Counted from the stretch's first letter, positions 1 through 11,818 are shown. The stretch: 64,000 nt of DNA from Bedellia somnulentella (GCA_963576735.1 OY755189.1:2542001-2606000), one strand, 5' to 3'. Numbers and translations are program-made. The notes: generated by a model not told the origin, from the letters alone.

Positions 1-315
1 TGTGAAAATAATGCATCTTTGGTGATGGGCTTTCTTTTATAACTTACGCGCATTAAGTAATTTTGTTTAAAATACTAAGTAACGTACTAAATAATATTAT
101 TAATTCGACATGTTTACCGACCAGTCCTTAAGAGATAAACGGCATGAAAACTATAATTAAAGTGATAAATATTTTAGCAGCTCAGCTGTGTGGCAAGAAA
201 GTGCAGCTAGGGTTTCTACTAATGCATTATTGACAGTTCGCTCATACACAGCGCTATTTTAGAACAGTGTCTTGCATTAGATTTAATATTCAAAGCCGTT
301 TCCGAAAGACATCCG

Positions 316-358
<43 letters not shown>

Positions 359-640
359 CAAATATATAATAATCGGGATTAACAAACAAATACATTCGTT
401 GAATCACTTACGTGATATGTTTGCCTGACGTTTTGGTTTGAAAAATGTTTTCATTGGTTAATCCCGATTGTTACATATAATGTCTACCAACCGTGATAAT
501 TTAAAAAGTGTACATCCGTTAAATTTATGTAAAACGAGTATAATTCAGATTGTACTCATAAACGTTATAAATCTTTAAACATACATACATATACTTCACG
601 ACTATAAATTACAAAGATGCGTAGCCAGAGCTTTGGCATA
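1..640. other. Intergenic, AT-rich, no gene seen
   Basis: No coding region or recognisable element is supported here. The only structure is the TA microsatellite listed separately. The short minus-strand ORF around 219-407 reads through that microsatellite and is low-complexity. Confidence 0.6.
317..355. repeat. (TA)n microsatellite
   Basis: Uninterrupted alternating T and A for about 38 bases. Confidence 0.9.
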
Positions 641-1657
641 TCTATACTAATATTATAAAGCTGAAGAGTTTGTTTGTTTGAACGCTAAGATCTCAGGAAC
701 TACCCAATCAAATTGAATAATTCTTTTTGTGTTGGATAGTCCATTTATTGAGGAAGTTTTAAGGCTATATATCATCACGCTGCAACCAACAGGTGCAAAC
801 TATCAGCGAATAATGTTGCAAAAACGGGGATAATTATTCATACTAAGGCTTCCGTTGTGTGCGCTGTGTAAACGGTTTAAGTTACCCAAAAAAAATGTAT
901 TAAAGAATTATTTCTCTTCAAATGATCTAAAAAAATGCCCGCGACAGTATATGTCTAACTTTTAAGTTTCACTTACTATAACCATTTTTATGGTAAATAA
1001 ATTTGGTTGAATTTAATGCATAATTGCCATAATGTGTTATCAACATAATATTAATCTTTATCGAAATAAATATGTTGTTGATTGAGAGTATTTAATTGAG
1101 AACAAAATTGTCCTTGACATCACTTAATTTAAATAAACATCTTAGAAGATAATACAATTTTAAAATTACTCCGTAACAAAATTTACACGCGTCCGTTAAG
1201 CGCAAGAAAAGAAGAAACGCTGCGCTGGCCGGCGAGCGAGGTCACCTTCGCGAGAAGCTTATGTTTAAGCCTTATCCTATTAATATTATAAATGTGAAAG
1301 TTTAGATGTTTGTGTGTTTGTAGCTAAATGAAAACTAATTCACAGAACGTATTTAAAATAAAATTTACAGGAAGCCAGGTAATGATCCCAATTAACACAA
1401 TAGGACACTTTTTATCCCAGAAAAATTAAGAGATCAATAAATTTTCTTAAAAAATGGTTAAACAGACTAAGAATCAATGCTCAGCCAAAACTATTATACT
1501 TATAAACTTAAAATTTATAAAGTGAAAAAATTGTGAGGACACTATGAAAAACACCTTTTTTCTCATCGCATGACCCTCAACAGGTCAGTTAAATATTTCA
1601 GTTTGACGACGTGAAAGTCTACACTTTTGACAGTACGAAGTCTGTGGGGGCAGCTAG
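641..1657 (+). mobile_element. Helitron-like non-autonomous element, about 1 kb
   Basis: It begins TCTATACTAATATTATAAAG and ends in CTAG. It is flanked by A on the left (640) and T on the right (1658), as expected for Helitron insertion between A and T. A related copy in the opposite orientation lies at 30331-31335, with long matching stretches throughout. No Rep/helicase ORF is present, so it is non-autonomous. The family assignment rests on the termini and flanking dinucleotide. Confidence 0.7.
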
Positions 1658-2076
1658 TGCTATAATAAAAGTAAAGTGGTATCAAAGGTGGAAGAGATAG
1701 CAAAATAAAGAACAGTGATGTGTGTAGAATGATTTTAATGCACTTCATGTCTTTTTAAAGGTGTAGTACAAAACCACGATGTTTTGTAGGAAATATTAGG
1801 TGATTTTTAAGTGAACCTATCACTAAAATTCACCTCACCTCTAAGAAAGTCATATTTTATTTGTCGTTAGATTGTGATTTTAATCATTAACTCCTAATTG
1901 TTTCTTTACATACTAAACACTTACTTTAATACAAAACCCTTGTCTCCCGAACTATGGAATGTTGTACTAAAGCAAGACTAGGAAGCTAAAAGCTATAACT
2001 AAATATGTTTATTAAACAATAAACATACTCTAACAACAACAAGCATATTTGCAACTGTACTATAATGTCCCTAGTT
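1658..2076. other. Intergenic, nothing recognised
   Basis: AT-rich sequence without an ORF, tRNA-like box or repeat that I can recognise. Confidence 0.5.
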
Positions 2077-2193
2077 AGAAGAGCTATAGCTCATGGGTAA
2101 AGACAGCTGTCTTGTCGCAGTCAGCTTTCTTATAGTGTATGTTTCCATTGTGTTCATACAATGAAGACTCGAGTTCAATTCCCGAGACGGGCA
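2077..2193 (+). repeat. tRNA-like SINE head fragment
   Basis: It contains an A-box-like segment (AGCTCATGGGTAAAGAC) and a B-box-like segment (GAGTTCAATTCCC) about 90 bp apart, too far for an intact tRNA. It abuts the (ATAC)n tail of a minus-strand family A SINE. A similar tRNA-like piece sits next to another family A copy at about 11451-11532. Confidence 0.4.
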
Positions 2194-2420
2194 AACATAT
2201 ACATACATACATACACTTACGGCTCAAAATCCATAGAAGGGAAAACCAGACCTAATGAATTAGAAATTCCTCAGCCACTTTTGGAAGTAAGTGGGGAAAA
2301 CATGGTAAAATAAAGGTTGTTGGTGATGGATCTCCAATCGCATCGCTCAAAAATCACTTAAAAAGCCCCAATAACCATGGAAAATTGGGGTAGTGCTATT
2401 TTAAGCTGACACTACACAGC
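2194..2420 (-). mobile_element. Family A SINE, minus strand
   Basis: Member of the dominant repeat of the window. Read on its own strand, the family starts with a head like GCCGTGTAGTGCCGGCTTAG, has a core around CGATGCGGTTGGAGACCCATC, and ends in GCCGTGAGTATATGTATG plus (TATG)n. This copy is diverged. Confidence 0.75.
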
Positions 2421-3034
2421 TTTAAATAATCATGGAAACAGACAGTATAAAGTATGCCACCGCAGCATATGCTTGAAAGTGTCGAACTCTTTCAAAAACC
2501 CTTCACGTGAACCGTACAATGGCTTCCGACCTCCGGTGAAGGAGGCTCTAGCACTCTTGTGAAGATTAGCGAAGGGCTGACTACTTCAAACTTGCATTGT
2601 CATTTTTACTAATACATGGATTTACTGGTAGCTTTCAATTTAAACACACACATGAGTCTTTTAGGTTACATTAGGGTTATCCTCTATGAACTCAAATTCA
2701 AACTTTCACGCCGAATATCTTAATATATTATTACTTAATATATTATTGTTGGCAGAGGTACTAATACTTCTGAACATCACGTGACATTGTCACCTGGTGT
2801 TCAGAGTACCCACGTTTTGCATGGACAGTGTACTCACGTGATAGAGGGCAGGCCTATCACCACTTTGTGAACGGATTTTACAACGTGAAGAGACAATAAA
2901 TCGCCACTTTTCACAGTCCTGACCAATTTTTCTTGCTTCCTTTATACTCATTTATACTCATTGTTTTGCCAAGGAGAAAATCATGATGAAATACTTGTCA
3001 GTCAGCTAGTACTAGTGACAGAGCAAGGAATATG
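2421..3034. repeat. Diverged family B SINE fragment in intergenic sequence
   Basis: About 2690-2905 matches the body of family B (the tRNA-derived SINE best seen at 24823-25190), minus strand: it has the TTTCACGCCG end and the segment around CCCACGTTTTGC. The rest of the interval has no recognisable feature. Confidence 0.5.
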
Positions 3035-3240
3035 ACGACAGCCGTGGCCGTGTAGATAGGTTATACTAGCTACTCGTTCTGGAGGTTGCAGGTTCGATCC
3101 CCGCTGAGAGCAACATTTATGTGATGAGCATTAATGATTGTTTCTTAGTTTTGGGTGTTACTTATGTTTGTATTACTTAGTTTGAGGCTAACTTGATCTG
3201 TGCATAATATGTCCGTGGGAAGAAACGAGGTAGTTTTATT
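3035..3240 (+). mobile_element. Family C tRNA-derived SINE
   Basis: The tRNA-like head has a B box (GGTTCGATCCCCGCTGAGAG), followed by a shared body (GTGATGAGCATTAATGATTG). Other copies or fragments are at 20040-20152, 22790-22975 and 32560-32770. Confidence 0.6.
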
Positions 3241-3383
3241 CTAAGCCGTCACTACTTTGTCAAAATAAAATAAGCAATATGTTGCTTAAATAATTATTGC
3301 TTTTTACAGAACATTATATAAATACCACTTAAACCTGCCAAGTTCTTTTGCGCTAAGAAAGTTACACATACTCGTAAAAAGAT

Positions 3384-3659
3384 AACATACATACATACAT
3401 ATACTCACGGCTATAAATTCCTTAACGGGATAGCCAGAGCTTTGGAATGAGAAATTCCTTAGCCACATTTGGAAGTTAATTGGGGAAAAGATGGTAATAA
3501 TAAATGTTTTTTTTTTAATAACGGTTATAATAAATAGGTGACGGGTCTCCAACCGCATCGCCCAAAAACCACTTAAAAAGCCCCTATACCCTTAGTCGCC
3601 TTTTACGATCACCCACGGGTAGAAAGGGGTAGTGTTATTCTAAGCCGACACTACACGGC
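3384..3659 (-). mobile_element. Family A SINE with short internal duplication
   Basis: The (ATAC)n tail is on the left and the head, ending in CACTACACGG, on the right. About 30 extra bases sit near 3510-3540, where the segment before the GACGGGTCTCCAACC core is partly repeated. Confidence 0.8.
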
Positions 3660-3999
3660 ATTGATTAAGAATAACAAGATAACCTTCAAAAATATTTTTT
3701 TAAATCATAACCTCATAATCTAGGATTACTGGCATGTAACCAAATCCACTTAACATCATTAATGTGCACAAAAGAAGGCTTTGTATTTGTAAGACTTCCA
3801 TTTTTACGACAAAGCCAAATTTAATCAATTCAAACCTTAAAAGTAACATTTTAGAAAAAAAACTTAGAATATATTGGAGCTGTCTTTTCTAATTTCAAAC
3901 TTATAACTAAGCCATTAATTATCTTTGGGGTAGTCAGAGATTATTGATCATCACTTTTTACGATCAGACTTTTACCCTTACGCACATCGTCTTCCCATA

Positions 4000-4146
4000 C
4001 TAACGCTTGATTTCTGAATTGAGTATTCATGCTGAGAACGACTTAATTATCGTTCTGTCGCATTGAAATCTTAACAACTGAATGAGACAAAACGATACTT
4101 ACGTGGTTCTCAGCTTGAATACTCAATTCAGAAATCGGGCGTAACA
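4000..4146. mobile_element. Hairpin MITE, about 147 bp
   Basis: Long imperfect inverted repeats meet with a short spacer. The left arm includes GATTTCTGAATTGAGTATTC and the right arm carries its reverse complement, both followed by a CTGAGAAC stretch. The element has no ORF. The superfamily is not determined. Confidence 0.6.
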
Positions 4147-4445
4147 CTCTTTGTTCTTAGTTTAGCTTTCTGCCACTTCAAATCTAATTCTATCTAGTCT
4201 CAATATGTCCCAAAACATCCACTACTTGCAATACGTTCCTGAGTCAATTAAAAAAGTATTTTTAAATAGGCGCTGGCTGAAAATCGGCGCTTTTGTCAAT
4301 TTATGTGACAATAGCAAAATACCGAGCCAGATACCTTTTCGCCAAATGAGGGCACATTGTGTAAATTGCAAGTTATGTGTTTTATTAATTATTAGTATTT
4401 AGTTTTTTTTCTAGTATATAAGTTCTATTTTGTTGTCATTTCCGA

Positions 4446-4511
4446 TTTACCGGATCCGACCGATTTATCGGATTTATCGGATTTACCGGACCGATTTATC
4501 GGATTTACCGG
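4446..4511. repeat. Minisatellite with a 10-11 bp CGGATTTAYC unit
   Basis: Alternating copies of CGGATTTATC and CGGATTTACC with CGGACCGA variants, about six units. Confidence 0.75.
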
Positions 4512-5892
4512 TTTTATTTCAAGAAAATCTAATTTAATCCTAATTGATCTATTAATGCTCGACGCGCGCGCGTGCGTAATCAATAGCTCCGTGAAAAATA
4601 ATTATTTAAAATGGCAAACACCTGGATACTCGCATTTATTTACCTCTTTACATTAATTGCCAGTCTGCTCGTTTAGATGATAGTGTATTCCGTAATAAAA
4701 CCTATGCTGAAGTGTTCTAAAACTTTAAAAACTGTGCCAAAATATTCAGTGCTAAAGAACCAAAACAAAGTGATTAATAAAACTATAAATAGATAATTAA
4801 AGTGCTCCTGTGGAATAAAAATGCAAATTAACTTAAGAGTGATTTCCATTTGTTAAATAACAATATTATTTTGAAAGTGCAACCAATATAAGTGTTTTGC
4901 TTTGTTTTAAATTTTAAAATTAACGGACCAACCAAACCCACGCTACACTTCAACGCTAAGAAACATTGTAGAATCATATACATATTTTCGCCCACAATAT
5001 CAATGTGTCTGTGGACGAGTGGACGAAGCCGCTGCCTAAACTCTCATAGGGCGTGCGTTCAACCCTGACTGGCGGCCTTTTTTATGATACATTTTTATTA
5101 TTAATTTTTTAAATTCCCGGGGACCGGTGAATAAAAATTGGTGTTAAATTTCCGGTGACCTACCGTTCCGAAGCACCTAGCTTACCAAAGTACCTAAACT
5201 TCGAAGCACATACCAAGAATACCAAGACCAGCACCTTTGTAAATAAAATGCATGCAGCTTCGTTGCTTAAAATAAAAATAATATGTATCACAAACTTTAC
5301 TTAGATTGATATATTGCTAAAATGGAAGTTGTTGCCGCTTTCACCCAACAGATGGTACTGCAACAAAACAGCGAAAGACATAACTTTTTATTACTCTCAC
5401 AAAACTACGACGATGACGAATGGACACGAGTTGATGCCAGTATTAATGAAGAGATGGCGCTAAATCAAAGCTGCTGAAACTTTATCACGTGACTCACGCC
5501 TGTCGTCAAACAACTTATTTTTCTTTTTCCTTTTTTTTCTGTCAATTTGAACTAATTTAATTATTTGTTATTGTTATTTTAATTATTTGTAGTTTCTTGT
5601 TTTATTATGCGGTGATGTTGATTTTGGAGATAAATAGCGCTACTAATAAACAAACAGCTCTGGTGGTGGGTGCCTGCTTTGCCTCCCTTACATTTTTGCT
5701 ATTTTGCTGATTACTGTAACATTTGAATTTCATCTAATTCACTTTGCATTAATTTATGATTTATATTTAGCGAATAATTTAACAAAATAATTTAATGTAT
5801 AACTTATTTGTTTTTAATGTGTTTAATTAGTTACTTTAGTTTAATTGCATGTATATCGCGATTGATAGGTATTTATAGTTAAGTGTTTTAAT
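4512..5892. other. Upstream region of the retrotransposon: tRNA-like box and a 51-codon ORF
   Basis: No host gene is supported. At about 5008-5072 there is a possible tRNA-like head (A-box-like GACGAGTGGACG, B-box-like GCGTTCAACCC). At 5322-5477 (+) a 51-codon ORF starts MEVVAAFTQQM and has an acidic stretch (YDDDEW). I do not recognise it; it may be part of the 5' region of the retrotransposon that follows or an unrelated relic. The 5' boundary of that retrotransposon could not be fixed. Confidence 0.4.
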
Positions 5893-8820
5893 TTGTTGTA
5901 TAATTTTCTATTTACAATGGCCCAAACAGATGTGGCTGACCTTGCCTGCTCCCACTGTCCTTCAAGTTGCCTAAAACGCTTTAATAAACACGGCCTCGCC
6001 ATACATTACGGGCGCATGCACAAACCTAAAGCTCCAATTCCGTTAGCTCCCACTGCCTCGCCACAGTCATCACCACCAATCGCAGCTTCAGGGCAGACGC
6101 TGGCACCTGCAGACCTCACCACGGCCACTACCGCTCCACCACCGGCGGCTCTAGACCAGTTGGAGACTCTTGGAGACCGCAGAGCTCACGTACGTGTTCT
6201 TAAACACATTCCTAAGGGCGCTCGCAATCTAGCCGCAGGGAAACTTGCTAGCCTCATCAATAGGTGCTTGGTAAGCAATTCAATTGAGGACTGGTGGGAT
6301 TTCCTTTCCTTTAGTTTCACCTCGCTCCGGGTACCTAAGGACAGAGACGGAACTGCATCTCTCACTAGCAGAGTTAAGCGGAACATAGGCTGTAGGGATA
6401 GTGTTGATGACATACCAGACAGGGGCTCACGGAATCCCACTTCAGTCCATAAGCTGATTGAGGGAAAAGTGTACGACGGGGATCTAAGAGGAGCGGTAAG
6501 ACTACTCTCCTCCGATTGTACCCTGGCACCCTCTGATAATCACACTCTCGAAAGACTGCGTGAGAGGCATCCAGCCCCACTACGCTCTGTACCTAGCTCG
6601 CCCTTCCCCTCAGACTTTGCGCAGCCATTATTAGTTACCAGCTCTGAGGTAGCTGCTGCTGTTGGGTCTTTCCATTCCAGCTCAGCCGCCGGGCTGGATG
6701 GCTTGCGACCACTGCATCTCAAGGAGCTTATTGCTACAACAGCTGGTGACAATGGGCCGCGGCTGCTGGAAGCTCTCACAAAGCTTAGCAATTTTCTCCT
6801 GAGAGGCGAATTAAATTCCGCGGTGTGCCCCTACCTCTACGGTGGTTCGCTCTGCGCCCTTTTGAAAAAGGATGGTGGCATAAGACCAATCGCAGTAGGT
6901 AGTGTTATTCGCCGTCTTGTAGCCAAATTGGGTTGCCAGTCGGTTCGTGATCAGATGGCACCTATTTTACGTCCGCATCAGTTGGGCTTTGGAACCCCTC
7001 TTGGCTGCGAGGCGGCCATTCACGCTACCAGACTATTCGCGATGTCACTTGCGCGCACCGGTGATGTGATCCTTAAAATTGACATTAAAAATGCATTCAA
7101 TAGTATTGAGAGGGACGTGATGCTGGCCGAGGCTAGGGTTAGAGTGCCTACTCTTAGCCCGTTTCTCGAGCAGTGTTACGTCGCTCCCAGTCACCTATTT
7201 TTTGATGGCAATAGAATCGCATCGCGGGTGGGCGCTCAACAGGGGGATCCACTTGGCCCTCTTCTCTTCAGCCTGGCAATCAATGACATTATAAATTCAT
7301 TGGGCGCGCCGCTCAACGTATGGTATCTTGATGACGGTACTCTGGGTGGTGCGCCTGACGTAGTTCTTAGGGATTTGGAGTTATTGATTCCCAGGCTGGA
7401 GGATCTGGGCCTGGTGGTAAATGGTAGTAAGTGCGAACTTTTTCCCTGTAATGACACCGCATCAGAATGCGTACAGGACTTTCGTCGGGTCTTCCCAGAC
7501 ATTAAAATCATCGATCGAGGGTCGTTCGAACTACTTGGAGCCCCTATTTTCGGGGACGCAGTTCCGGTCGCGATTCAAAATAAGGTAAAAATCCTCAAAA
7601 AGGCTGGCCAGCACTTGGATCATTTGTCCAGTCATGTCGCGTTTACCCTCTTTCGAAGTTGCCTAAGTATTCCAAAGTTAATGTTCATGTTGAGGACCTC
7701 TCCAACGTGGCTTTATCCTGACTCTGTTGCTGAAGTAGATGAATACATTAGGGTGGCATTGGAGCGGATCCTCAACGTGAGCATGGATGAGACACAATGG
7801 CTGCAAGCATCGCTGCCAATTCGTCACGGGGGGTTGGGTGTAAGGCGGGTACACGACACAAACTTACCAGCTTTTTTGGCTTCCTCGCATGGGGTGGTTG
7901 AAATCGTCGCTAACATTCTTTGTTTACAGGGTGACGAGCTCAACATCCCATTTGTTGGGGAGGCCAAGGAAGCTTGGTCGTCAGTATGTCCCGCAGTAGA
8001 TCATCCTGAAAAACCCCACATACAAAGGCAGTGGGACGATCCGTGTTGCGAAAAGAGGGTATCGGACATGCTACAGATAGCTACTGGGCCAGATGTTGCT
8101 CGCATAAAAGCTGCAGGCCTACCTGAATCTGGTGCTTGGTTGAAAGCTCTACCTTCACTAGGATTGGGCACCGCCCTGGACGATGAGACTTTAAGGGTGG
8201 CAGTGGCATTGCGGCTCGGAGGCAACGTGTGCGATGCACACCGATGCAGGTGCGGGGCAGCAGTTGATGTTCGTGGGCACCACGGGTTAAGCTGCGCTAA
8301 GTCAGCTGGTCGGTTTCCACGTCATCACATGCTGAATGATGTGCTCCGCCGTGCACTTGTTTCCGCCGGGGTGCCGTGTGTGCTGGAGCCTCCCGGATTG
8401 CTGAGGACAGATGGTAAACGTCCGGATGGACTCACTCTCATTCCGTGGGAGAAGGGACGATGCCTCGTGTGGGACGCCACCTGCGTCAGTACATACGCAG
8501 CATCCCACCTACCCAGAGCCACGAGAGCCCCACGTGCCGCGGCGGAGTGGGCAGCTGCTCAGAAGCACGCGAAGTACCTGGCTCTGAAGGACACGTACTT
8601 GTTCGTACCGTTTGCGGTCGAGGTGAGCGGCGCGTTGTGCGATGAGGCGTGGGAGCTTGTTCGGAGCATTGGACGGCGCTTGAGGGACGTTGGATCAGAT
8701 CCACGCTCCGTGTCTTATCTGGTTCAAAGAATATCGTTGGCCATACAACGTGGCAATGCTGCAAGCGTGCTAGGCACTTTTACACCAGATATGACACGGG
8801 GCGCGTATTGTGACTTGTAA
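5893..8820 (+). CDS. Non-LTR retrotransposon polyprotein (zinc finger, RT, restriction-like endonuclease)
   Basis: A single uninterrupted ORF of 975 codons; the second Met at codon 9 (MAQTD) may be the true start. Domains in order: an N-terminal zinc-finger-like segment (CSHC with HYGRMH, about residues 19-43); a reverse transcriptase whose catalytic box is YLDDG near residue 478, with an upstream GDPLGPLLFS box; a Cys/His knuckle (CRCG ... HHGLSC) near residue 785; and a C-terminal PD-(D/E)xK-type endonuclease (RPDG near 843, followed by LVWDATC). One ORF with a C-terminal restriction-like endonuclease is the architecture of the R2/R4/NeSL/CRE group; I cannot assign the clade. It works by target-primed reverse transcription. 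The frame is fully open and GC-richer than its surroundings, which suggests recent insertion. A polyadenylation-like AATAAAG and a (TTTC)n tail follow at 8927-8957. Confidence 0.88.
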   Translation: MLYNFLFTMAQTDVADLACSHCPSSCLKRFNKHGLAIHYGRMHKPKAPIPLAPTASPQSSPPIAASGQTLAPADLTTATTAPPPAALDQLETLGDRRAHVRVLKHIPKGARNLAAGKLASLINRCLVSNSIEDWWDFLSFSFTSLRVPKDRDGTASLTSRVKRNIGCRDSVDDIPDRGSRNPTSVHKLIEGKVYDGDLRGAVRLLSSDCTLAPSDNHTLERLRERHPAPLRSVPSSPFPSDFAQPLLVTSSEVAAAVGSFHSSSAAGLDGLRPLHLKELIATTAGDNGPRLLEALTKLSNFLLRGELNSAVCPYLYGGSLCALLKKDGGIRPIAVGSVIRRLVAKLGCQSVRDQMAPILRPHQLGFGTPLGCEAAIHATRLFAMSLARTGDVILKIDIKNAFNSIERDVMLAEARVRVPTLSPFLEQCYVAPSHLFFDGNRIASRVGAQQGDPLGPLLFSLAINDIINSLGAPLNVWYLDDGTLGGAPDVVLRDLELLIPRLEDLGLVVNGSKCELFPCNDTASECVQDFRRVFPDIKIIDRGSFELLGAPIFGDAVPVAIQNKVKILKKAGQHLDHLSSHVAFTLFRSCLSIPKLMFMLRTSPTWLYPDSVAEVDEYIRVALERILNVSMDETQWLQASLPIRHGGLGVRRVHDTNLPAFLASSHGVVEIVANILCLQGDELNIPFVGEAKEAWSSVCPAVDHPEKPHIQRQWDDPCCEKRVSDMLQIATGPDVARIKAAGLPESGAWLKALPSLGLGTALDDETLRVAVALRLGGNVCDAHRCRCGAAVDVRGHHGLSCAKSAGRFPRHHMLNDVLRRALVSAGVPCVLEPPGLLRTDGKRPDGLTLIPWEKGRCLVWDATCVSTYAASHLPRATRAPRAAAEWAAAQKHAKYLALKDTYLFVPFAVEVSGALCDEAWELVRSIGRRLRDVGSDPRSVSYLVQRISLAIQRGNAASVLGTFTPDMTRGAYCDL

Positions 8821-8957
8821 ATATTACTAAGTAAGTTGTAAATTGCATATGTAAATTTAAGTAATTTGTTTTTGTTGTTGTATAAGTTGTTTAAGTCTTT
8901 TTTTATTGTTTGTGTCCTCAAGAGGAGAATAAAGATTTTTCTTTCTTTCTTTCTTTC
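8821..8957 (+). repeat. 3' UTR and (TTTC)n tail of the retrotransposon
   Basis: A short AT-rich 3' UTR leads to GAATAAAGATTTTT and four to five TTTC units, typical of a non-LTR element 3' end. Confidence 0.65.
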
Positions 8958-9828
8958 AATACTACTACATCGGTTCAATACATTCCTTCACCACTTTTCT
9001 CTCATCCATCTGCTCGATGAGACCAAACCGTTTGTACACATTCGTTGTATGTATACAATTGATGTTTTATTGCAATTACGGAATATTAATAATTAAACTG
9101 CCTCCGTGGGGTAGCCGTAGTGCGTTTGGTTCACAATCCGGAGGGTTCAGGTTACAAAGTCACAAATTGAATTAGTATCATTTCACCAAATTGACCTGAA
9201 ACCATGGTAGAAGTCAACAGTTTGGTAACCTTCGCTAGCCTAGAGTGGTGAGCCTAGCCAAACTTCCGAAACAGGATAAGCTCCAGCTACTCGAAGGGAT
9301 ATTTTAAAATTAAATATAAAATCATATAAATTTGTTTAAGAACATTCCCTTAGTACTTCCAGCATGTTAACCCGTACAAATGACGCATTTCACACAACTA
9401 CTGTACGTTTCCATTTAAATCACAACTGATTAAATACAGGAACACAATGTTTTTTAACCTTGAACTTCAGCGTTCATTATCAAGGATATACGAAAAGCGC
9501 AAATCGAGGGGTCCATGAATTGGTTAATGGGGCAAATTGGCTGGTCTTCCGCAATTTTGTGTCAGTGGAATAGAATGATTTACGTTCTGTTGCCCAGTTT
9601 TCAGTGCGCAATTGTGGCATTAAGGAAACGGTTGGTTGGCATGATACATCTTACTACGGTTCAAAGTTCTATGCGAATTGACGGATTATTTTCCTACCTA
9701 ATTGCGGTAGTAACCAGATCAAAGCCCCGTAGCATTCGATGCGAGTATGTCACGCTTCTTGTGATAAACTGACAGATTTTGTATGACAGCCTTCCTTACC
9801 AAACACGGAATATACCACAATAATGATG
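8958..9828. other. Intergenic, possible SINE-like fragment only
   Basis: About 9105-9300 has weak tRNA-like boxes (GGTAGCCGTAGTGCG, GGTTCAGGTTAC). The 85-codon ORF at 9515-9772 has no recognisable motif. Nothing else is seen. Confidence 0.45.
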
Positions 9829-10005
9829 CTGTGTAGTGCCGGCTTAGAATAGCACTACCCCATTTCTTCCGGTGGGTGCACGTAAGAGGCGACTAACGGT
9901 ATTGGGGGCTTTTAAGGGATTTTTGGGCGATGCGGTTGGAGACCCATCACCAACAACCTTTATTTTACCATCTTTTCCCCGTATATGTATGTATGTATGT
10001 ATGTA
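9829..10005 (+). mobile_element. Family A SINE, internally deleted
   Basis: The head and core are intact, but the sequence jumps from CCATCTTTTCCCC straight to GTATATGTATGTATG, missing the last third before the tail. Confidence 0.8.
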
Positions 10006-10555
10006 GTGACGGATACAAATGATAAACTATAGTATCTTTCAATAGGGGTTGCCAACCTCATACCCTGACCACCCAAAGACAGATCATGTTATTGTTGCTA
10101 AAATCGTTTTTGTAGTCTAAGCTGTTTTTATTTGTTTATCAACACATCGCTGACTTCATTTCCAATACTTTAATCCAGATTTTCATGTTATATTTCATGT
10201 GCAATACCTCTTTAACTTTTTAAATTTTGCATGATAGTAAGATGAAATATTGCTGCTTTCTATTTATTAGCAGTTGACCTCGTATTTAACCAAACAAGAT
10301 AATCGCTAGTGAAAAAATCTAATTAAAACCTATTGAAGAGAATACTTCGATTTATTTGATTAGTTCTATCAAGAGCTTAATCTCACCAAAATTGATCGTG
10401 AAAACCAAAGATAGGATGAACTCTCACTCAGCTGCTAAGTTTTCAATTAATAAGATAAAACTTTACGTGATAAGAAGAATAAGTACATCTAATATAACCT
10501 TTAGGGAATACTATTTTTGTTTATTTCATTTTATTTTTCATTGTTCATTCGAGAG
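10006..10555. other. Intergenic, nothing recognised
   Basis: AT-rich. The ORF that begins at 10356 becomes meaningful only from about 10556, where the LINE fragment starts. Confidence 0.5.
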
Positions 10556-10814
10556 GATGGATGATAGGAAATTGGTAAAAGGTATCTATAGAGCTAATGT
10601 AGAAGGTAATGTTAGTAGAGGACGGCCTCGAAAGACACACATGGACCAATATGAAAGTGTGCTCAAAAAGGCTGGCGTCCGAAGTATGAAGAATAAAAGA
10701 GCATGTATGAAAAGATTGATGGATGTAGACGAAGCAAAGAGAGGTTTGATCGATAGTCTCTGCCTACCCCAATGGGAATTAACGGCGTGAGTATATATAT
10801 GTATGTATGTATGT
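10556..10814 (+). mobile_element. RTE-type LINE, 3' terminal fragment
   Basis: Translation gives the C-terminus of an RTE-like ORF (ERMDDRKLVKGIYRA, then SRGRPRKTH and NKRACMKRL). It matches the 3' part of the longer element ending at 36741. It finishes with GGCGTGAGTATATATATG and (TATG)n, the same tail as the family A SINEs. Confidence 0.8.
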
Positions 10815-10885
10815 TGTTCAGGCACTCACATCAACCTACAGATACGAATACAAATATAGGTACTTCTTTGAAAATTTTCATAGAA

Positions 10886-11065
10886 CTCAAACTCAAACTT
10901 TCTCGCCGTATACCCCCGAAGTTGATGGCAGAGGTACTAATATGAGAGAAGAGGTAATAATAGTTCTAAACATAACTTGACGAGCGGTGTTCAGAGTACC
11001 CACGTTTTGCTTGGACAGTGTACTTATGTGATAGCGGGCAGACCTATCGCTGTTTTTGTACGAGC
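10886..11065 (-). mobile_element. Family B SINE fragment
   Basis: It has the TTTCTCGCCGTATACCCCCG end followed by the shared CCCACGTTTTGCTTGGACAG and GTGATAGCGGGCAGACCTAT segments. The tRNA-like head is not intact. Confidence 0.6.
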
Positions 11066-11534
11066 ATACTGCCAGATGAATAATAAGAACAACTTAGCTC
11101 TAAGCAGAAACCCACATGGTTTCATAGAAGTATCCAAATTTAAATTAAATAAAAGAAAAATGATTAAATATAAAGAGATTGCGCGTGCCTTTTAAGTTAT
11201 TGTTTATTATTTATGTATTGATATAACTTTTATTATATTAGCTTTACTTGTGTTTGTATTCCTAAAATATTTTTGAAACTGAGGTAAAGAATTTATAGCA
11301 AAAATGTGAACTAAATTTGAAAACCATTGTTGAAAAGAATTTTAAACAAAATTTTCATGATGATTAATGTGGTTCGAGCAAAATCTCATTAACTATGTTA
11401 TGATATCTTTAAGCAGCATTAAAGAGGAGATAAACCAATGAAAATATGATAATGGCATCTCTGATAGCTCATAATTTTTGATGCAAGGTGGAAGATGCTT
11501 GTGTTCAAATTCTCGACCATGCAAGTATTTTTCA

Positions 11535-11773
11535 CTACATATGCTCACGGCCATAGATCCTAAAGAGGGGTAGCCAGAGCTTAAGAGCTAGAAACTCCTC
11601 AGCCACATTTGGATATTCATAGGGGAAAAGATGGTAGAAATAAAGTATCGTTGGTGATAAGTCGACAACCGCATCGCACTGAAACCACTAAAAAAGCCCA
11701 ACACCCAAGGTCGTTTCTTACCACTCCCGTGGGTGGAAAGGGGTTGTGATATTATTAGCTGGCACTACACGGC
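11535..11773 (-). mobile_element. Family A SINE, left arm of an inverted pair
   Basis: Minus-strand copy, from the tail segment ATGCTCACGGCC to the head ending in CACTACACGGCC. A plus-strand copy follows 45 bp later. Confidence 0.8.
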
Positions 11774-11818
11774 CATTTTTTGTCATATTGAGTGTAGAGA
11801 ATAGAATATATATAGAAT

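Noticed and set aside
4205..4402. 65-codon ORF as a host gene
   Set aside because: No motif, no splice partners, AT-rich intergenic setting.
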